Shown here piece by piece: positions 54,071 to 64,000 of a stretch of 64,000 nt of DNA. Source of the stretch: Dechloromonas sp. Dech2017 (GTDB taxonomy: Bacteria; Pseudomonadota; Gammaproteobacteria; Burkholderiales; Rhodocyclaceae). The notes beneath the pieces were generated by a model that saw only the letters and a program-made list of their open reading frames with translations, was not told where the DNA came from and made no database searches. Position 1 is the first letter of the stretch. Each line of letters opens with the position of its first letter. Location of the stretch: positions 62,001 to 126,000 of the forward strand of contig SSXW01000003.1 in NCBI GenBank assembly GCA_009469585.1, read 5' to 3'. The translations under genes were made by a program, and so were the position numbers.

Positions 54071-55069
54071 ATGACACCATTCCTGAAGCGCGCCACCGCC
54101 GTCTGTTTTTCCCTTTTTCTTGGCACCGCATGGGCTGACGTGACGCTGCTCAACACGTCTTACGACGTCGCACGCGATGTGTACAAGGATTACAACCCGT
54201 TGTTCCAGAAGTACTGGTTTACCAAGACGGGCGAGCAGGTCGACGTCAAGCAGTCGCACGGCGGATCGACCAAGCAGGTGCGCGCCGTGGCCGATGGCCT
54301 GGAAGCCGACGTGGTCACCATGAACCAGGCCAACGACATCGAGTTCTTGGTGGACAAGGGCCTGGTCGCCAGGGATTGGGCCAAGAAGTTTCCCAACAAC
54401 GCGTCGCCCTATACCTCGACCATGGTTTTCATTGTCCGCAAGGGCAATCCCAAGGCGATCAAGGACTGGTCCGACGTCGCAGCGCCGGGCGTGCAACTGA
54501 TCATTCCGCATCCGAAGAACACCGGCAACGGCCGCAACACCTACCTGACGGCCTGGGCCTGGTCCCTCAAGCAGCCGGGCGGCAGCAACAAGAGCGCGCA
54601 GGACTTCGTCGGCAAGCTGTTGAAGAACGCCCCGCTGTTCGCCGCCGGCGGCCGCGACGCGACGACGACCTTCATGCAGCGCGGCCTGGGCGACGTGCTG
54701 ATCACCTTCGAATCCGAGGCCGAGATGATTGCCAAGGAGTTCGGCAAAGGCAATTTCGAGGTGGTGTACCCGAGTCTGACGATGCAAACCGAATTCCCGG
54801 TGGCACTGGTCGAGAAGGTGGTGGATAAAAAGGGTACGCGCAAGCAGGCAACGGGTTACCTGGAGTATCTGTGGTCCAAGGAGGGGCAGGAGAATGCCGC
54901 CCAAAATTACCTGCGTCCGCGTGACCCTGAATTGCTCAAGAAATACGCCAGCAGCTTTCCGCCGGTAAAGACCTTCACGGTCGACGAGGTATTCGGCGGG
55001 GCCACCAAGGCGTTCAGCGCGCACTTCAAGGATGGTGGCAGCTTCGACCAGATCTACGTCGCCAAGTAA
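54071..55069 (+). CDS. sbp: Periplasmic sulfate-binding protein
   Basis: 332 residues with a signal peptide (about 1-22, ending AWA-DVTL). Mature Sbp signatures include LLNTSYDVARDVYKDYN, QSHGGSTKQ, FPNNASPYTSTMVF and [11 protein letters not shown]. It delivers sulfate, and possibly thiosulfate, to the CysTWA importer encoded next. A second copy lies at 58152-59147. Confidence 0.94.
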   Translation: MTPFLKRATAVCFSLFLGTAWADVTLLNTSYDVARDVYKDYNPLFQKYWFTKTGEQVDVKQSHGGSTKQVRAVADGLEADVVTMNQANDIEFLVDKGLVARDWAKKFPNNASPYTSTMVFIVRKGNPKAIKDWSDVAAPGVQLIIPHPKNTGNGRNTYLTAWAWSLKQPGGSNKSAQDFVGKLLKNAPLFAAGGRDATTTFMQRGLGDVLITFESEAEMIAKEFGKGNFEVVYPSLTMQTEFPVALVEKVVDKKGTRKQATGYLEYLWSKEGQENAAQNYLRPRDPELLKKYASSFPPVKTFTVDEVFGGATKAFSAHFKDGGSFDQIYVAK

Positions 55070-55118
55070 GCGGCTGCGGGCGTCGGGCCGGCCGCCTGAA
55101 CGGCGGCTTGGCCGGTTC

Positions 55119-55155
55119 CCACGGTCAACCGGAAATTTCGGCTAAAAACAAAAAC
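55119..55155 (+). repeat. Dispersed 38-bp element, copy 18
   Basis: CACGGTCAACCGG, AAATTTCGGCT, AAAAACAAAAACC, between sbp and cysT and ending two bases before the cysT start, so it also occupies the ribosome-binding region. Confidence 0.75.
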
Positions 55156-55156
55156 C

Positions 55157-56032
55157 ATGGCTGCAAAACCTCACCGCCTGCTGCCCGGCTTCGGCCTGGC
55201 GCTGGGCTACACGCTGGTCTATCTCTCGCTGCTCATCCTGCTGCCGCTCGGCGGACTGGTTCTGAAATCCGCCGAACTCGGTTTCGGGCAGATTCTCGAC
55301 ATCGCGCTCGGCGAGCGTTCGCTGGCCGCCTTTCGCGTCACCTTCGGCGCCTCCTTCCTAGCGGCGGCGATCAACGCCTTTTTCGGCCTGATCGTGGCCT
55401 GGGTGCTGGTGCGCTATCCCTTTCCCGGCAAGCGCTTCGTCGATGCCCTGGTCGACCTGCCCTTCGCCCTGCCGACGGCGGTGGCCGGCATCACGCTGGC
55501 CACGCTGTACGCTGGTAACGGCTGGCTCGGCCGGCATATCGAGCCGCTCGGCATCAAGGTCGCCTACACGCCGCTCGGCATCGTCGTGGCGCTGACTTTC
55601 ATCACGCTGCCCTTCGTCGTGCGTACACTGCAGCCGGTGATCGAGGACATCGAGACCGAAGTCGAGGAGGCCGCCGCCTCGCTCGGTGCCTCGCGCTGGC
55701 AGACTTTCGTCAAGGTCATTTTCCCGGCCATTTTCCCGGCACTGCTCACCGGCTTCGCGCTGGCTTTCGCCCGCGCCGTCGGCGAATACGGCTCGGTCAT
55801 CTTCATCGCCGGCAACCTGCCGTTGATTTCCGAAATCACGCCGCTGCTCATCATTTCCAAGCTCGAACAGTACGACGTGCTGGGCGCCACGGCGCTGGCC
55901 GTGGTCATGCTAGGGCTGTCCTTCGTCCTGCTCCTGGCGGTCAACCTGCTGCAATGGTGGACGGCCAATCGCCACAACAACGCCGAACCGCTGGAAGTGG
56001 CAGCGGGCAAGGCCAGCGGGGTGTCGACATGA
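55157..56032 (+). CDS. cysT: Sulfate ABC importer permease CysT
   Basis: 291 residues with six transmembrane helices. Family signatures include [20 protein letters not shown] and the ATPase-contact loop [20 protein letters not shown]. No Shine-Dalgarno is evident; the region just before the ATG is the dispersed element. It overlaps cysW by four bases. Confidence 0.95.
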   Translation: MAAKPHRLLPGFGLALGYTLVYLSLLILLPLGGLVLKSAELGFGQILDIALGERSLAAFRVTFGASFLAAAINAFFGLIVAWVLVRYPFPGKRFVDALVDLPFALPTAVAGITLATLYAGNGWLGRHIEPLGIKVAYTPLGIVVALTFITLPFVVRTLQPVIEDIETEVEEAAASLGASRWQTFVKVIFPAIFPALLTGFALAFARAVGEYGSVIFIAGNLPLISEITPLLIISKLEQYDVLGATALAVVMLGLSFVLLLAVNLLQWWTANRHNNAEPLEVAAGKASGVST

Positions 56033-56900
56033 GCGCCAACAAACTGACGCGCGCCACGCAGGAACCCGTCTGGGTCCGCTACGGGCTGATGACCATCGGC
56101 CTCGGCTTCCTGTTTTTCTTCCTCGGTCTGCCGCTGGTCGCCGTTTTCGTCGAGGCGCTGGCGCAGGGCCTGCCGCTCTACCTCGAAGCACTCGCCGAGC
56201 CGGAAACCCGCTCGGCCATCTGGCTGACCATCGTCATCGCGCTCGCCGTGCTGCCCTTCAACATCCTGTTCGGCGTCGCCGCGGCCTGGGCCATCGCCAA
56301 GTTCGACTTCAAGGGCAAGAGCCTGCTCATCACGCTGATCGACCTCCCCTTCGCCGTCAGCCCGGTAGTCGCCGGCCTGATCTTCATCCTGCTCTTCGGC
56401 TCGCAGGGCACCTTCGGGCCGTGGCTGGCCGCGCACGACGTCAAGATCATCTTCGCCGTGCCCGGCATGATCCTCGCCACGCTGTTCATCACCTTCCCCT
56501 TTATCGCTCGCGAACTGATCCCGCTCATGCAGGCGCAGGGCAAGGACGAGGAAGAGGCCGCCGTGTCGCTCGGCGCCTCCGGCTGGCAGATGTTCTGGCG
56601 CGTCACGCTGCCCAACATCAAGTGGGGCCTGCTCTACGGCGTGATCCTGGCCAACGCCCGGGCGATGGGCGAATTCGGCGCAGTCAGCGTCGTCTCCGGC
56701 CACATCCGCGGCGAGACCAACACCCTGCCGTTGCACGTCGAAATTCTCTACAACGAATACAACGCCATCGGCGCTTTTGCCGCGGCCTCCATCCTGGCCC
56801 TGCTGGCGCTCGTCACACTGGTCGCCAAGACCATCGTCGAGTGGCGCATGAAAAAAGAAACCGAAATGCTGAATACCGTTTTGGCGCCGGAGAAAACCTG

Positions 56901-56901
<1 letters not shown>
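56029..56901 (+). CDS. cysW: Sulfate ABC importer permease CysW
   Basis: 290 residues with six transmembrane helices; [20 protein letters not shown] and the coupling loop [20 protein letters not shown] are typical. It pairs with CysT to form the channel. The start is inside the cysT stop, and the stop overlaps the cysA start by one base. Confidence 0.95.
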
Positions 56902-57971
<1,070 letters not shown>

Positions 57972-58050
57972 ACAATAACTTGCCGATACCCCCCGGCGTC
58001 GCCTGCGGCCCGGTGGAGCCCGGCCACGGGTTGGCACGCCCGGCGCCATG

Positions 58051-58100
58051 TAATAATCGTTAGTTATATATATTTGAATAATTATTCTTTTGTAGAATAA
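58051..58100 (+). promoter_or_regulatory. AT-rich operator region of the second sulfate-binding gene
   Basis: A 50-base AT island contains a perfect 12-bp palindrome, GAATAATTATTC (58076-58087), followed by TAGAAT (58093-58098), a plausible -10 box. The palindrome could be a regulator site; CysB is a guess from gene function. Confidence 0.4.
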
Positions 58101-58151
58101 CGCATCCTCCTAGACTTCAGTCATTGCCATTTTTTGTGACTGGAGATTCCC

Positions 58152-59147
58152 ATGCGCCAATTGGCCCTGTTATTGACGTTGACCGCCACCCTGTCTCTCG
58201 GCCCCGCGTTTGCTCAGACCTCGCTGCTCAATGTCTCCTACGACCCGACTCGCGAGCTGTACAAGGATTACAACGCCGCCTTCGCCAAGCATTGGCAGGC
58301 GAAAACCGGGCAGGTGCTCAGTTTCCGCCAGTCGCACGGCGGCTCCGGCAAACAGGCGATGGCGGTGCGCGACGGACTCGAGGCAGACGTCGTGACGCTG
58401 GCGCTGGCCTACGACATCGACGCCCTGGTCGAACGCAAGCTGATCCCGCTCGACTGGCAGGCGCGCTTCCCCAACAATTCCTCGCCTTATACCTCGACCA
58501 TCGTCTTCCTGGTCCGCAAGGGCAACCCGAAGGGGATCAAGGATTGGGGCGACCTGGCCAAGCCGGGCGTGGCCGTCATCACGCCCAACCCGAAGACCTC
58601 CGGCGGCGCCCGCTGGAATTACCTGGCGGCCTGGGCCTGGGCGTTGAAGCAGCCGGGCGGTAACGATCAGAAGGCGAAGGAACTGGTCACTGCCATATTC
58701 AAGAATGTGCCGGTGCTCGACTCCGGCGCCCGCGGCTCGACCACCACCTTTGTCGAACGCGGCCTCGGCGACGTATTGATCGCCTGGGAGAACGAGGCCC
58801 AGCTGGCGGTCAATGAAATCGGCCGGGACAAGTTCGAGATCGTCGCCCCCAGCCTGTCCATCCTGGCCGAGCCGCCAGTCGCGGTGGTTGACAAGGTGGC
58901 CGAGAAGCACGGCACGCGGCTGACCGCACAGGCTTACCTCGACTACCTGTATTCCGAGGAAGGCCAGAACATCGCCGCCCGGCATTACTACCGGCCGCGC
59001 GACGCCAAGGTGGCGGCCAAGTACGCTGCGCAGTTCCCGAAACTGAAGCTGGTGACCATCGCCGATGCCTTCGGCGGTTGGCAGAAGGCGCAGAAGACGC
59101 ACTTCGCCGACGGCGGCAGCTTCGACCAGATTTACCTGAAGAAGTAG
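58152..59147 (+). CDS. Second periplasmic sulfate-binding protein
   Basis: 331 residues with a signal peptide (about 1-21, ending AFA-QTSL). The same Sbp signatures appear ([50 protein letters not shown]), but the sequence is clearly diverged from the first Sbp. It has its own AT-rich upstream region. It may bind a related anion or serve a different sulfur condition; sulfate versus thiosulfate preference cannot be told. Confidence 0.92.
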   Translation: MRQLALLLTLTATLSLGPAFAQTSLLNVSYDPTRELYKDYNAAFAKHWQAKTGQVLSFRQSHGGSGKQAMAVRDGLEADVVTLALAYDIDALVERKLIPLDWQARFPNNSSPYTSTIVFLVRKGNPKGIKDWGDLAKPGVAVITPNPKTSGGARWNYLAAWAWALKQPGGNDQKAKELVTAIFKNVPVLDSGARGSTTTFVERGLGDVLIAWENEAQLAVNEIGRDKFEIVAPSLSILAEPPVAVVDKVAEKHGTRLTAQAYLDYLYSEEGQNIAARHYYRPRDAKVAAKYAAQFPKLKLVTIADAFGGWQKAQKTHFADGGSFDQIYLKK

Positions 59148-59156
59148 GGGACGGGC

Positions 59157-59948
59157 ATGCCGCTGACCGACCTGATCCGCTATTTCAATGTCGCCGACAC
59201 CACGGGCGAGAGCACGCTCTACCTGGACGGCAAGCGGGCCGCCGCCTGGCATGGCGGCCTGCATATCGGCTCGCTGTTCCAGCCCATCGTCGATCTCCGG
59301 CTGGAGCGGGTGGTCGGGCATCAGGCGATGCTCGTCGCCCGGCGTCAGGACGGCACCGCGGTCAGCGCCGAAGCGGCTTATGCGGCGTGTGAAACGGCGG
59401 AGTCGGTCGTCCATTTCGACCGGCTGTGCCGGACGCTGCATGCGCTGAACTTCCTGGCCCAGCAGCAACAGGCCGGCGGCTACCTGCAACTGGCCGTCCA
59501 CCCCCGCCACCTGCTGGCCGTGCAGAACCAGCACGGGCTGGTCTATGAGGCCATCCTCAAGCGCTGCGGTCTGGCGCCGCAGGATATCGTGCTGCGGATC
59601 GACGCCGCGCTGGTCGACGACCACGGCCGCCTGGACGCAGCGCTGGGGAATTACCGGCAGCGCGGCTATCGCCTGGCTTTGGCCGGCCAGGGCAAAGCCG
59701 AGCTGGCCCTAGCACCCGACATCGTGCAACTGCCCGGCTTGCCGGCCGACCGGCCGCGCCTGCCCGCCGGCCGCCTGCTCGAGCTGACCGGCGTCGATAG
59801 CGGCCAAATCTACGAACACGCCAGCGCCGCCGGGATCGATCTGGCGCAGGGCGCGCTCTTCGGCAGCCCGCAGCCCGATTGCCGCCCTACCCACGACAAG
59901 CGCGGAGTCGCCTACAATGCGGCATCCCTTTCCGGAGCCCGCCCATGA
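59157..59948 (+). CDS. Degenerate EAL-domain protein
   Basis: 263 residues aligning with the EAL fold ([19 protein letters not shown] at the start). The catalytic motifs are lost: EAL is replaced by HQA, the metal-binding asparagine strand reads [14 protein letters not shown] reads LRIDAA, and DDFG is absent. It should therefore be a non-catalytic c-di-GMP or protein-binding module. It lies nine bases after the second sbp, and its stop overlaps the cysK start (ATGA), tying it to cysteine synthesis. A regulatory role is inference. Confidence 0.8.
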   Translation: MPLTDLIRYFNVADTTGESTLYLDGKRAAAWHGGLHIGSLFQPIVDLRLERVVGHQAMLVARRQDGTAVSAEAAYAACETAESVVHFDRLCRTLHALNFLAQQQQAGGYLQLAVHPRHLLAVQNQHGLVYEAILKRCGLAPQDIVLRIDAALVDDHGRLDAALGNYRQRGYRLALAGQGKAELALAPDIVQLPGLPADRPRLPAGRLLELTGVDSGQIYEHASAAGIDLAQGALFGSPQPDCRPTHDKRGVAYNAASLSGARP

Positions 59949-60877
59949 AAATCGCCAACAACGTCACCGAACTGGTCGGCAACACGCCGCTGGTCAAGCT
60001 CAACCGCGTCACCGAGGGCGCCGGCGCCACCGTCGTCGCCAAGCTGGAATTCTTCAATCCCGGGCACAGCGTCAAGGATCGCATCGCCGTCGCCATGCTC
60101 GACGCCGCCCTCGCCGCCGGCAAGATCGGCCCCGACACCATCGTGCTGGAGCCGACCTCGGGCAACACCGGCATCGGCCTGGCCATGGTCTGCGCGGCGC
60201 GCGGCATCAAGTGCGCCTTCACCATGCCGGAGACGATGAGCCGCGAGCGCAAGCTGCTGCTCAAGGCCTACGGCGCCGAGTTGATCCTCACCCCCGGCCC
60301 GGACGGCATGGGCGGCGCCATCGCCAAGGCCAAGGCGCTGGCCGACAGCGATCCGCGCTATTTCGTGCCGCAGCAGTTCGAGAACCCGGCCAATCCGGAA
60401 ATCCACCGCAACACCACCGCCGAGGAAATCTGGCGCGACACCGACGGCCAGGTCGACATCTTCGTGGCCGGCGTCGGCACCGGCGGCACGGTGACCGGGG
60501 TGGGCGAGGTGCTCAAGGGCCGCAAGCCGGGCGTCAAGATCGTCGCCGTCGAACCCGACGCCTCGCCGGTGCTGTCCGGCGGCGCCAAGGGGCCGCACCC
60601 GATCCAGGGCATAGGCGCCGGTTTCGTGCCGGCCATCCTCAACACCGAGGTCTACGACGAAGTGATCCGCGTCAAGAACGAGAACGCCTTTGCCGTCGCC
60701 CGCCGCATGGCCACCGAGGAAGGCCTGCTCGTCGGCATTTCGTCGGGGGCCGCCACCTGGGCCGCGCTCGAGCTGGCCAGGCGCCCGGAGAATGCCGGCA
60801 AGCTGATCGTCGTCGTCATCCCGTCCTTCGGCGAACGCTACCTGTCGACGGCGCTCTACCAGCATCTCGAGGTTTGA
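59945..60877 (+). CDS. cysK: Cysteine synthase A
   Basis: 310 residues, PLP-dependent O-acetylserine sulfhydrylase. The PLP lysine is in GHSVKDRIA (about 40-48), the phosphate-binding loops are [10 protein letters not shown] and [12 protein letters not shown], and GISSGA lies near the end. It ends the assimilation chain fed by the sulfate importer upstream. It overlaps the EAL gene before it and the patB-like gene after it. Confidence 0.96.
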   Translation: MKIANNVTELVGNTPLVKLNRVTEGAGATVVAKLEFFNPGHSVKDRIAVAMLDAALAAGKIGPDTIVLEPTSGNTGIGLAMVCAARGIKCAFTMPETMSRERKLLLKAYGAELILTPGPDGMGGAIAKAKALADSDPRYFVPQQFENPANPEIHRNTTAEEIWRDTDGQVDIFVAGVGTGGTVTGVGEVLKGRKPGVKIVAVEPDASPVLSGGAKGPHPIQGIGAGFVPAILNTEVYDEVIRVKNENAFAVARRMATEEGLLVGISSGAATWAALELARRPENAGKLIVVVIPSFGERYLSTALYQHLEV

Positions 60878-62004
60878 GCCTGTTCGACACTGTCGTCGAC
60901 CGGCGCGGCACGGACGCCATCAAGTGGTCCAAATACGCCGGTCGCGACATCCTGCCGCTGTGGGTGGCCGACATGGATTTCCCGGCGCCGCCGGCCGTGC
61001 TCGCCGCGCTGCACCGGCGCATCGAGCACGGCGTCTTCGGCTACGGCGGCCCCTGGCCGGCGCTAACCGAGTCAGTGCTCACTCACCTGCAAAGCGAATA
61101 CGGATGGGCTGTCGACCCGAACTGGCTGGTCTGGCTGCCGGGCCTGGTCAGCGGCCTCAACATCGCCTGCCGGGCGGTGGACGGAGAGGTGCTGACGGCC
61201 ACCCCGATCTACCCGCCTTTCCTGTCGGCGCCGCATTTCTCCGGGCGCCGGCTGAACCGCGTCGCCCTGGCCGACGACGGCGAACGCTGGCACTTCGATG
61301 ACGCGGCGCTGCGGGCGGCGACCACCGCCGCCACCCGGCTCTTCCTGTTCTGCCACCCGCACAACCCGGTCGGCCGTTGCTGGAGCCGGCCGGAGTTGCT
61401 CGACATCGCCGCCTTCGCCGCCGAGCGCGACCTCGTCGTCTGTTCCGACGAAATCCACTGCGGCCTGGTCCTCGACGCCGACCGGCGCCATATCCCCTTC
61501 GCCAGCCTGTCGGCCGATGCCGCCCGGCGCAGCATCACGCTGCTGGCGCCGTCCAAGACCTTCAACATCCCCGGCCTCGGCTGCGCCCTGGCGGTGATTC
61601 CCGACGCCGGCCTGCGCCGCCGTTTCGAGCACGCCATGCGCGGCATCGTGCCGCACGCCAACGTGCTCGGCCTGGCGGCGACCGAGGCCGCCTACCGCGA
61701 TTGCGGCGAATGGCATGGCCAGCTGATCGCCTACCTGGCCGGCAACCGCGACCGGGTGATGGCTGCGGTCGACGGCAAAAACGGGGCAAAAATGAAAAAC
61801 GTCGAGGCCACCTACCTGGCCTGGATCGACGTCCGCGAACTCGGCCTGGCCGACCCCGCCGGCCACTTCGAGGCGCACGGCCTGGGCCTCTCGGACGGCG
61901 CCGATTTCGGTGCGCCGGGCTGGCTGCGCCTCAACTTCGGCTGCCCGCGCGCCACCCTGGACGAAGCCCTGGCCCGCTTCGCAACCGCCTGCCGGGCCGC
62001 ATGA
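60874..62004 (+). CDS. patB: PatB/MalY-type cystathionine beta-lyase
   Basis: 376 residues from a TTG start that overlaps the cysK stop. It is a class-II PLP aminotransferase-fold enzyme: [13 protein letters not shown] near the N-terminus, [15 protein letters not shown], and the PLP lysine in [14 protein letters not shown]. It probably cleaves cystathionine or cysteine C-S bonds. A sense copy of the dispersed element encodes [13 protein letters not shown] at about residues 297-309, a loop in the C-terminal domain. Confidence 0.9.
   Translation: MSLFDTVVDRRGTDAIKWSKYAGRDILPLWVADMDFPAPPAVLAALHRRIEHGVFGYGGPWPALTESVLTHLQSEYGWAVDPNWLVWLPGLVSGLNIACRAVDGEVLTATPIYPPFLSAPHFSGRRLNRVALADDGERWHFDDAALRAATTAATRLFLFCHPHNPVGRCWSRPELLDIAAFAAERDLVVCSDEIHCGLVLDADRRHIPFASLSADAARRSITLLAPSKTFNIPGLGCALAVIPDAGLRRRFEHAMRGIVPHANVLGLAATEAAYRDCGEWHGQLIAYLAGNRDRVMAAVDGKNGAKMKNVEATYLAWIDVRELGLADPAGHFEAHGLGLSDGADFGAPGWLRLNFGCPRATLDEALARFATACRAA
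61762..61800 (+). repeat. Dispersed 38-bp element, copy 19 (inside patB)
   Basis: Full core GCTGCGGTCGAC, then GGCAAAAACGGGGCAAAAATG. Encodes [13 protein letters not shown] in the lyase. Confidence 0.88.
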
Positions 62005-62291
62005 GCGACTACGCGCTGGCCCTGATCGCCTTGCTCGTCGCCCTGCTCGGCCAGGCCACCGCGGCCGGCCTGGCCATCGAAGTCTATCTGCGGCGCGGCC
62101 TGCCACGCGCCGTCAGCCGCACCTGGCTGGCCCTGGCCAGCGGCTCGCTGCTCCTCGCCTTGCAGAGCGGCTACACCCTCGAACTGGCCCTGCGGAGCGG
62201 CCTCTACGACCTGCGCCAGGCGCTGCTCGCCAGCCTCGTCGGGATTTGCTTCGCGTTGGGTATCAACGGCCTGCGTCGCCAGCAACCCTGA
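62001..62291 (+). CDS. Small three-helix membrane protein
   Basis: 96 residues with three hydrophobic helices (about 4-25, 42-62 and 72-90). No family is recognised. It starts inside the patB stop (ATGA) and overlaps the 3' end of the convergent cyclo-ligase gene by 29 bases. Confidence 0.6.
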   Translation: MSDYALALIALLVALLGQATAAGLAIEVYLRRGLPRAVSRTWLALASGSLLLALQSGYTLELALRSGLYDLRQALLASLVGICFALGINGLRRQQP

Positions 62292-62853
62292 ATACCCCGG
62301 CCTCGGTGACCACCCAATCGAGCCGCTGATCGTGGCGCTCCGGCCGGATGCTGGCCAGCCGGTTGATCTCGAAACCGACGCCGACGGCCAGCGGGCGCGG
62401 CGATCGGGCGGCCAGCGTGCGATCGAAAAAGCCGCCGCCGTAGCCCAGCCGGTAGCCGGCCGCATCGAAGCCGTTGAGCGGCAGCAGGATCAGGTCGGGG
62501 TCGAGGAAAGCGCCGCCGGCCGGCGTCGGGATGCCGTAACGGTCGGCGACCAGCGGCGTGGCCGGCGTCCAGGCGCGAAAGGCGAGGGGCTCCGCCTCGT
62601 TCACCACCACCGGCAGCGCCGCCTGGGCGCCGCCTTCCGCCCAGCGGTCAACCGCCGCCCGGACATCCGGCTCGTGCTTGATCGGCCAGCAAAAAGCCAC
62701 CACCCGCGGCACCGGCAGGGCGGCCAGCAGCCCGTCGACGATGCGCGCCGACCAGGCCGCCCGCGTCGCCTCGCTCAGCTTGGCTCGCCGCGCCACCATG
62801 TCGCGCCGCAATGCCCGACGCCACGCCGTGTTATCCTCGATCGCTTCAACCAT
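62263..62853 (-). CDS. 5-formyltetrahydrofolate cyclo-ligase
   Basis: 196 residues. The family signature DLILLPLNGFDAAGYRLGYGG (split across about 119-140) and GFFDRTLA are present. It converts 5-formyl-THF to methenyl-THF. In many proteobacteria this gene follows zapA-6S RNA; here it lies 19 kb away. It is convergent with and slightly overlaps the preceding membrane-protein gene, and is divergent from the transglycosylase. Confidence 0.92.
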   Translation of the reverse strand: MVEAIEDNTAWRRALRRDMVARRAKLSEATRAAWSARIVDGLLAALPVPRVVAFCWPIKHEPDVRAAVDRWAEGGAQAALPVVVNEAEPLAFRAWTPATPLVADRYGIPTPAGGAFLDPDLILLPLNGFDAAGYRLGYGGGFFDRTLAARSPRPLAVGVGFEINRLASIRPERHDQRLDWVVTEAGVFRVAGDAGR

Positions 62854-62868
62854 GGTTCATAATCTAGC

Positions 62869-64000
62869 ATGAAGTTTCGCCTCGCCCTCGCCGGTCTCTC
62901 GCTGTCCACGACCCTCTTTGCCCAGGTCGGCGACACCGCCTTCACCAACGCCCGCGAGGCCTTTCGCAACGGCGACATCAACAAGCTGGAACGCGCCGCC
63001 AGCCAGCTCGGCAACCACGAGCTCGCCGTCTATGTCGAAAATTACCGCCTGCGCATGTGGATGGAAAAAGGCGACCCGGAAGGGCTGCGCAGCTTCCTGC
63101 AGCGCAACGACGGCAGCTACGTCGCCGAAAAGCTGCGCGCAGACTGGATCCGCTGGCTGGGCAAGCGTTTTACGTGGAACGAAGTGGATGCCGAATTTCC
63201 CCGCCTGATTTCGCCCGAAGCCGACGTCACCTGCTACAGCCAGCAAGCCCGCCTCGCCCGCGACGACCGCAGCGCGCTGGCCGAAGCCGAAAAGCTCTGG
63301 CTGACCATGCTCGAACCGCCCGAGCCCTGCCGGCCGCTGTTCGATCGCCTGGTCGCCAGCCAGCGCATGAACGCCGACGACATCTGGGCGCGGGCCCGGC
63401 GCCAGCTCGAAGCCAACCGCCCGAGCTGGACGAAAACGACGCTCAACTACCTGGCCGACGGCGAGGTTCCCGACGGCAAGCAGCTCGACGCCGCCATCGG
63501 CAGCGCCATGGGCTACCTCGTCCGCCAGCCGTCGACCTGGTATGCCAGCCGGCCCGGCCGCGAACTGGCCGCCTTCGCCATCCAGCGCCTGGCGACCAGC
63601 GACCCGCGGGTCGCTGCCGGCGAACTGGACAAGCTCGAAAACCGCCTGCACGACTCCGAACGCCAGTGGGCATGGAGCCAGATCGGCCTGCAGGGCGCCA
63701 AGAAGCACCTGCCGGAAACCGTCGCCTGGTACGCCAAGGCCGGCCCGGCCCCGCTTTCCGACGAGGGCTACCAATGGAAGGTGCGGGCCGCGCTGCGCGC
63801 CCAGGAGTGGGGCGTCGTCCGCGACACCATCCTGGCCATGCCCGAAGAACTGGCCGGCAAACCAGACTGGGTCTACTGGCTGGGCCGTGCCCTGAAAGCC
63901 GGCGGGCGGACCACCGACGCCGACCAGCTGTTCGAGAAAATCGCCGGCCAGCCGCATTTCTACGGCAACCTGGCCGACGAGGAACTGGGCCGCACCGTGC
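62869..64000 (+). CDS. slt: Soluble lytic murein transglycosylase, N-terminal part
   Basis: 377 codons are visible; the frame runs off the window. A signal peptide (about 1-19, LALAGLSLSTTLFA) is followed by the helical superhelix (U-shaped) domain of Slt70-type enzymes: AFTNAREAFRNGDINKLERA, ELAVYVENYRLRMW and WVYWLGRALKAGGRTTDADQ. The catalytic goose-lysozyme-like domain would lie beyond the edge. It cleaves peptidoglycan to anhydromuropeptides. Confidence 0.88.
   Translation, partial: MKFRLALAGLSLSTTLFAQVGDTAFTNAREAFRNGDINKLERAASQLGNHELAVYVENYRLRMWMEKGDPEGLRSFLQRNDGSYVAEKLRADWIRWLGKRFTWNEVDAEFPRLISPEADVTCYSQQARLARDDRSALAEAEKLWLTMLEPPEPCRPLFDRLVASQRMNADDIWARARRQLEANRPSWTKTTLNYLADGEVPDGKQLDAAIGSAMGYLVRQPSTWYASRPGRELAAFAIQRLATSDPRVAAGELDKLENRLHDSERQWAWSQIGLQGAKKHLPETVAWYAKAGPAPLSDEGYQWKVRAALRAQEWGVVRDTILAMPEELAGKPDWVYWLGRALKAGGRTTDADQLFEKIAGQPHFYGNLADEELGRTV

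Noticed and set aside
58168-58190. GACGTTGACCGCCACC in the second sbp signal peptide resembles the antisense element.
   Set aside because: It ends CGCCAC instead of CGCAGC, and there are no T-tracts upstream.

Overview
The window looks like a chromosomal segment of a GC-rich betaproteobacterium, most like Rhodocyclales (a Dechloromonas/Azonexus-type organism). The reasons are high GC, a zapA-6S RNA pair, a ruvCAB locus, a complete tol-pal operon, ubiJ/ubiE next to a DUF971 gene, and a very long DUF3683-type FAD/FeS dehydrogenase. The taxonomic placement is inference. No tRNA, rRNA, insertion sequence, CRISPR array or prophage was seen.

Layout. 1-5.3 kb is a mixed region: a ComEA-like helix-hairpin-helix protein (cut by the window edge), a TfoX-N protein, an FkbM methyltransferase remnant, a membrane-anchored TIR protein, a VOC protein and a HerA-like ATPase. 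5.5-11.5 kb is yebC, three accessory genes, then ruvC-ruvA-(AI-2E family permease)-ruvB. 11.6-13.8 kb is a DUF2330 protein with an orphan RnfD/NqrB-like membrane protein. 13.8-23 kb is ybgC-tolQRAB-pal-cpoB-queE, two c-di-GMP genes (PilZ; PAS-PAS-GGDEF-EAL) and queC. 23-29.3 kb holds a YeeE-like transporter, an amino-acid-type binding protein, a metallo-beta-lactamase-fold protein, SelO and a Tim44-like protein.

29.4-42.9 kb is a large minus-strand corrinoid region with two cobalamin riboswitches. The upstream switch precedes btuB-btuC-btuD-cobO-(exported CobN-like)-(ExbB-like)-(DUF2149). The second precedes a TonB-dependent receptor and cobB. The CobN-like protein has a signal peptide and a C-terminal membrane anchor, so it should act in the periplasm beside a proton-channel pair.

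43-47.8 kb is zapB-like/zapA/6S RNA, then ubiJ, ubiE, DUF971, a PilZ-like protein and a HIT protein. 47.8-53.9 kb is the 1291-residue dehydrogenase, a YqaA membrane protein and ilvA. 54-62 kb is sulfate and cysteine metabolism: sbp, cysTWA, a second sbp, a catalytically dead EAL protein overlapping cysK, and a patB-like lyase. The window ends with a 5-formyl-THF cyclo-ligase and the start of a soluble lytic transglycosylase.

The most unusual signal is a dispersed element of about 38 bp found 19 times, about once per 3.4 kb. It has a core GCTGCGGTCRAC followed by two or three short A-tracts about one helical turn apart. It occurs on both strands, between genes and inside essential genes (ruvB, tolB, cpoB) in permissive sites. 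Its design resembles Pasteurellaceae DNA uptake signal sequences, and I propose it as a candidate uptake or chromosome-marking sequence.
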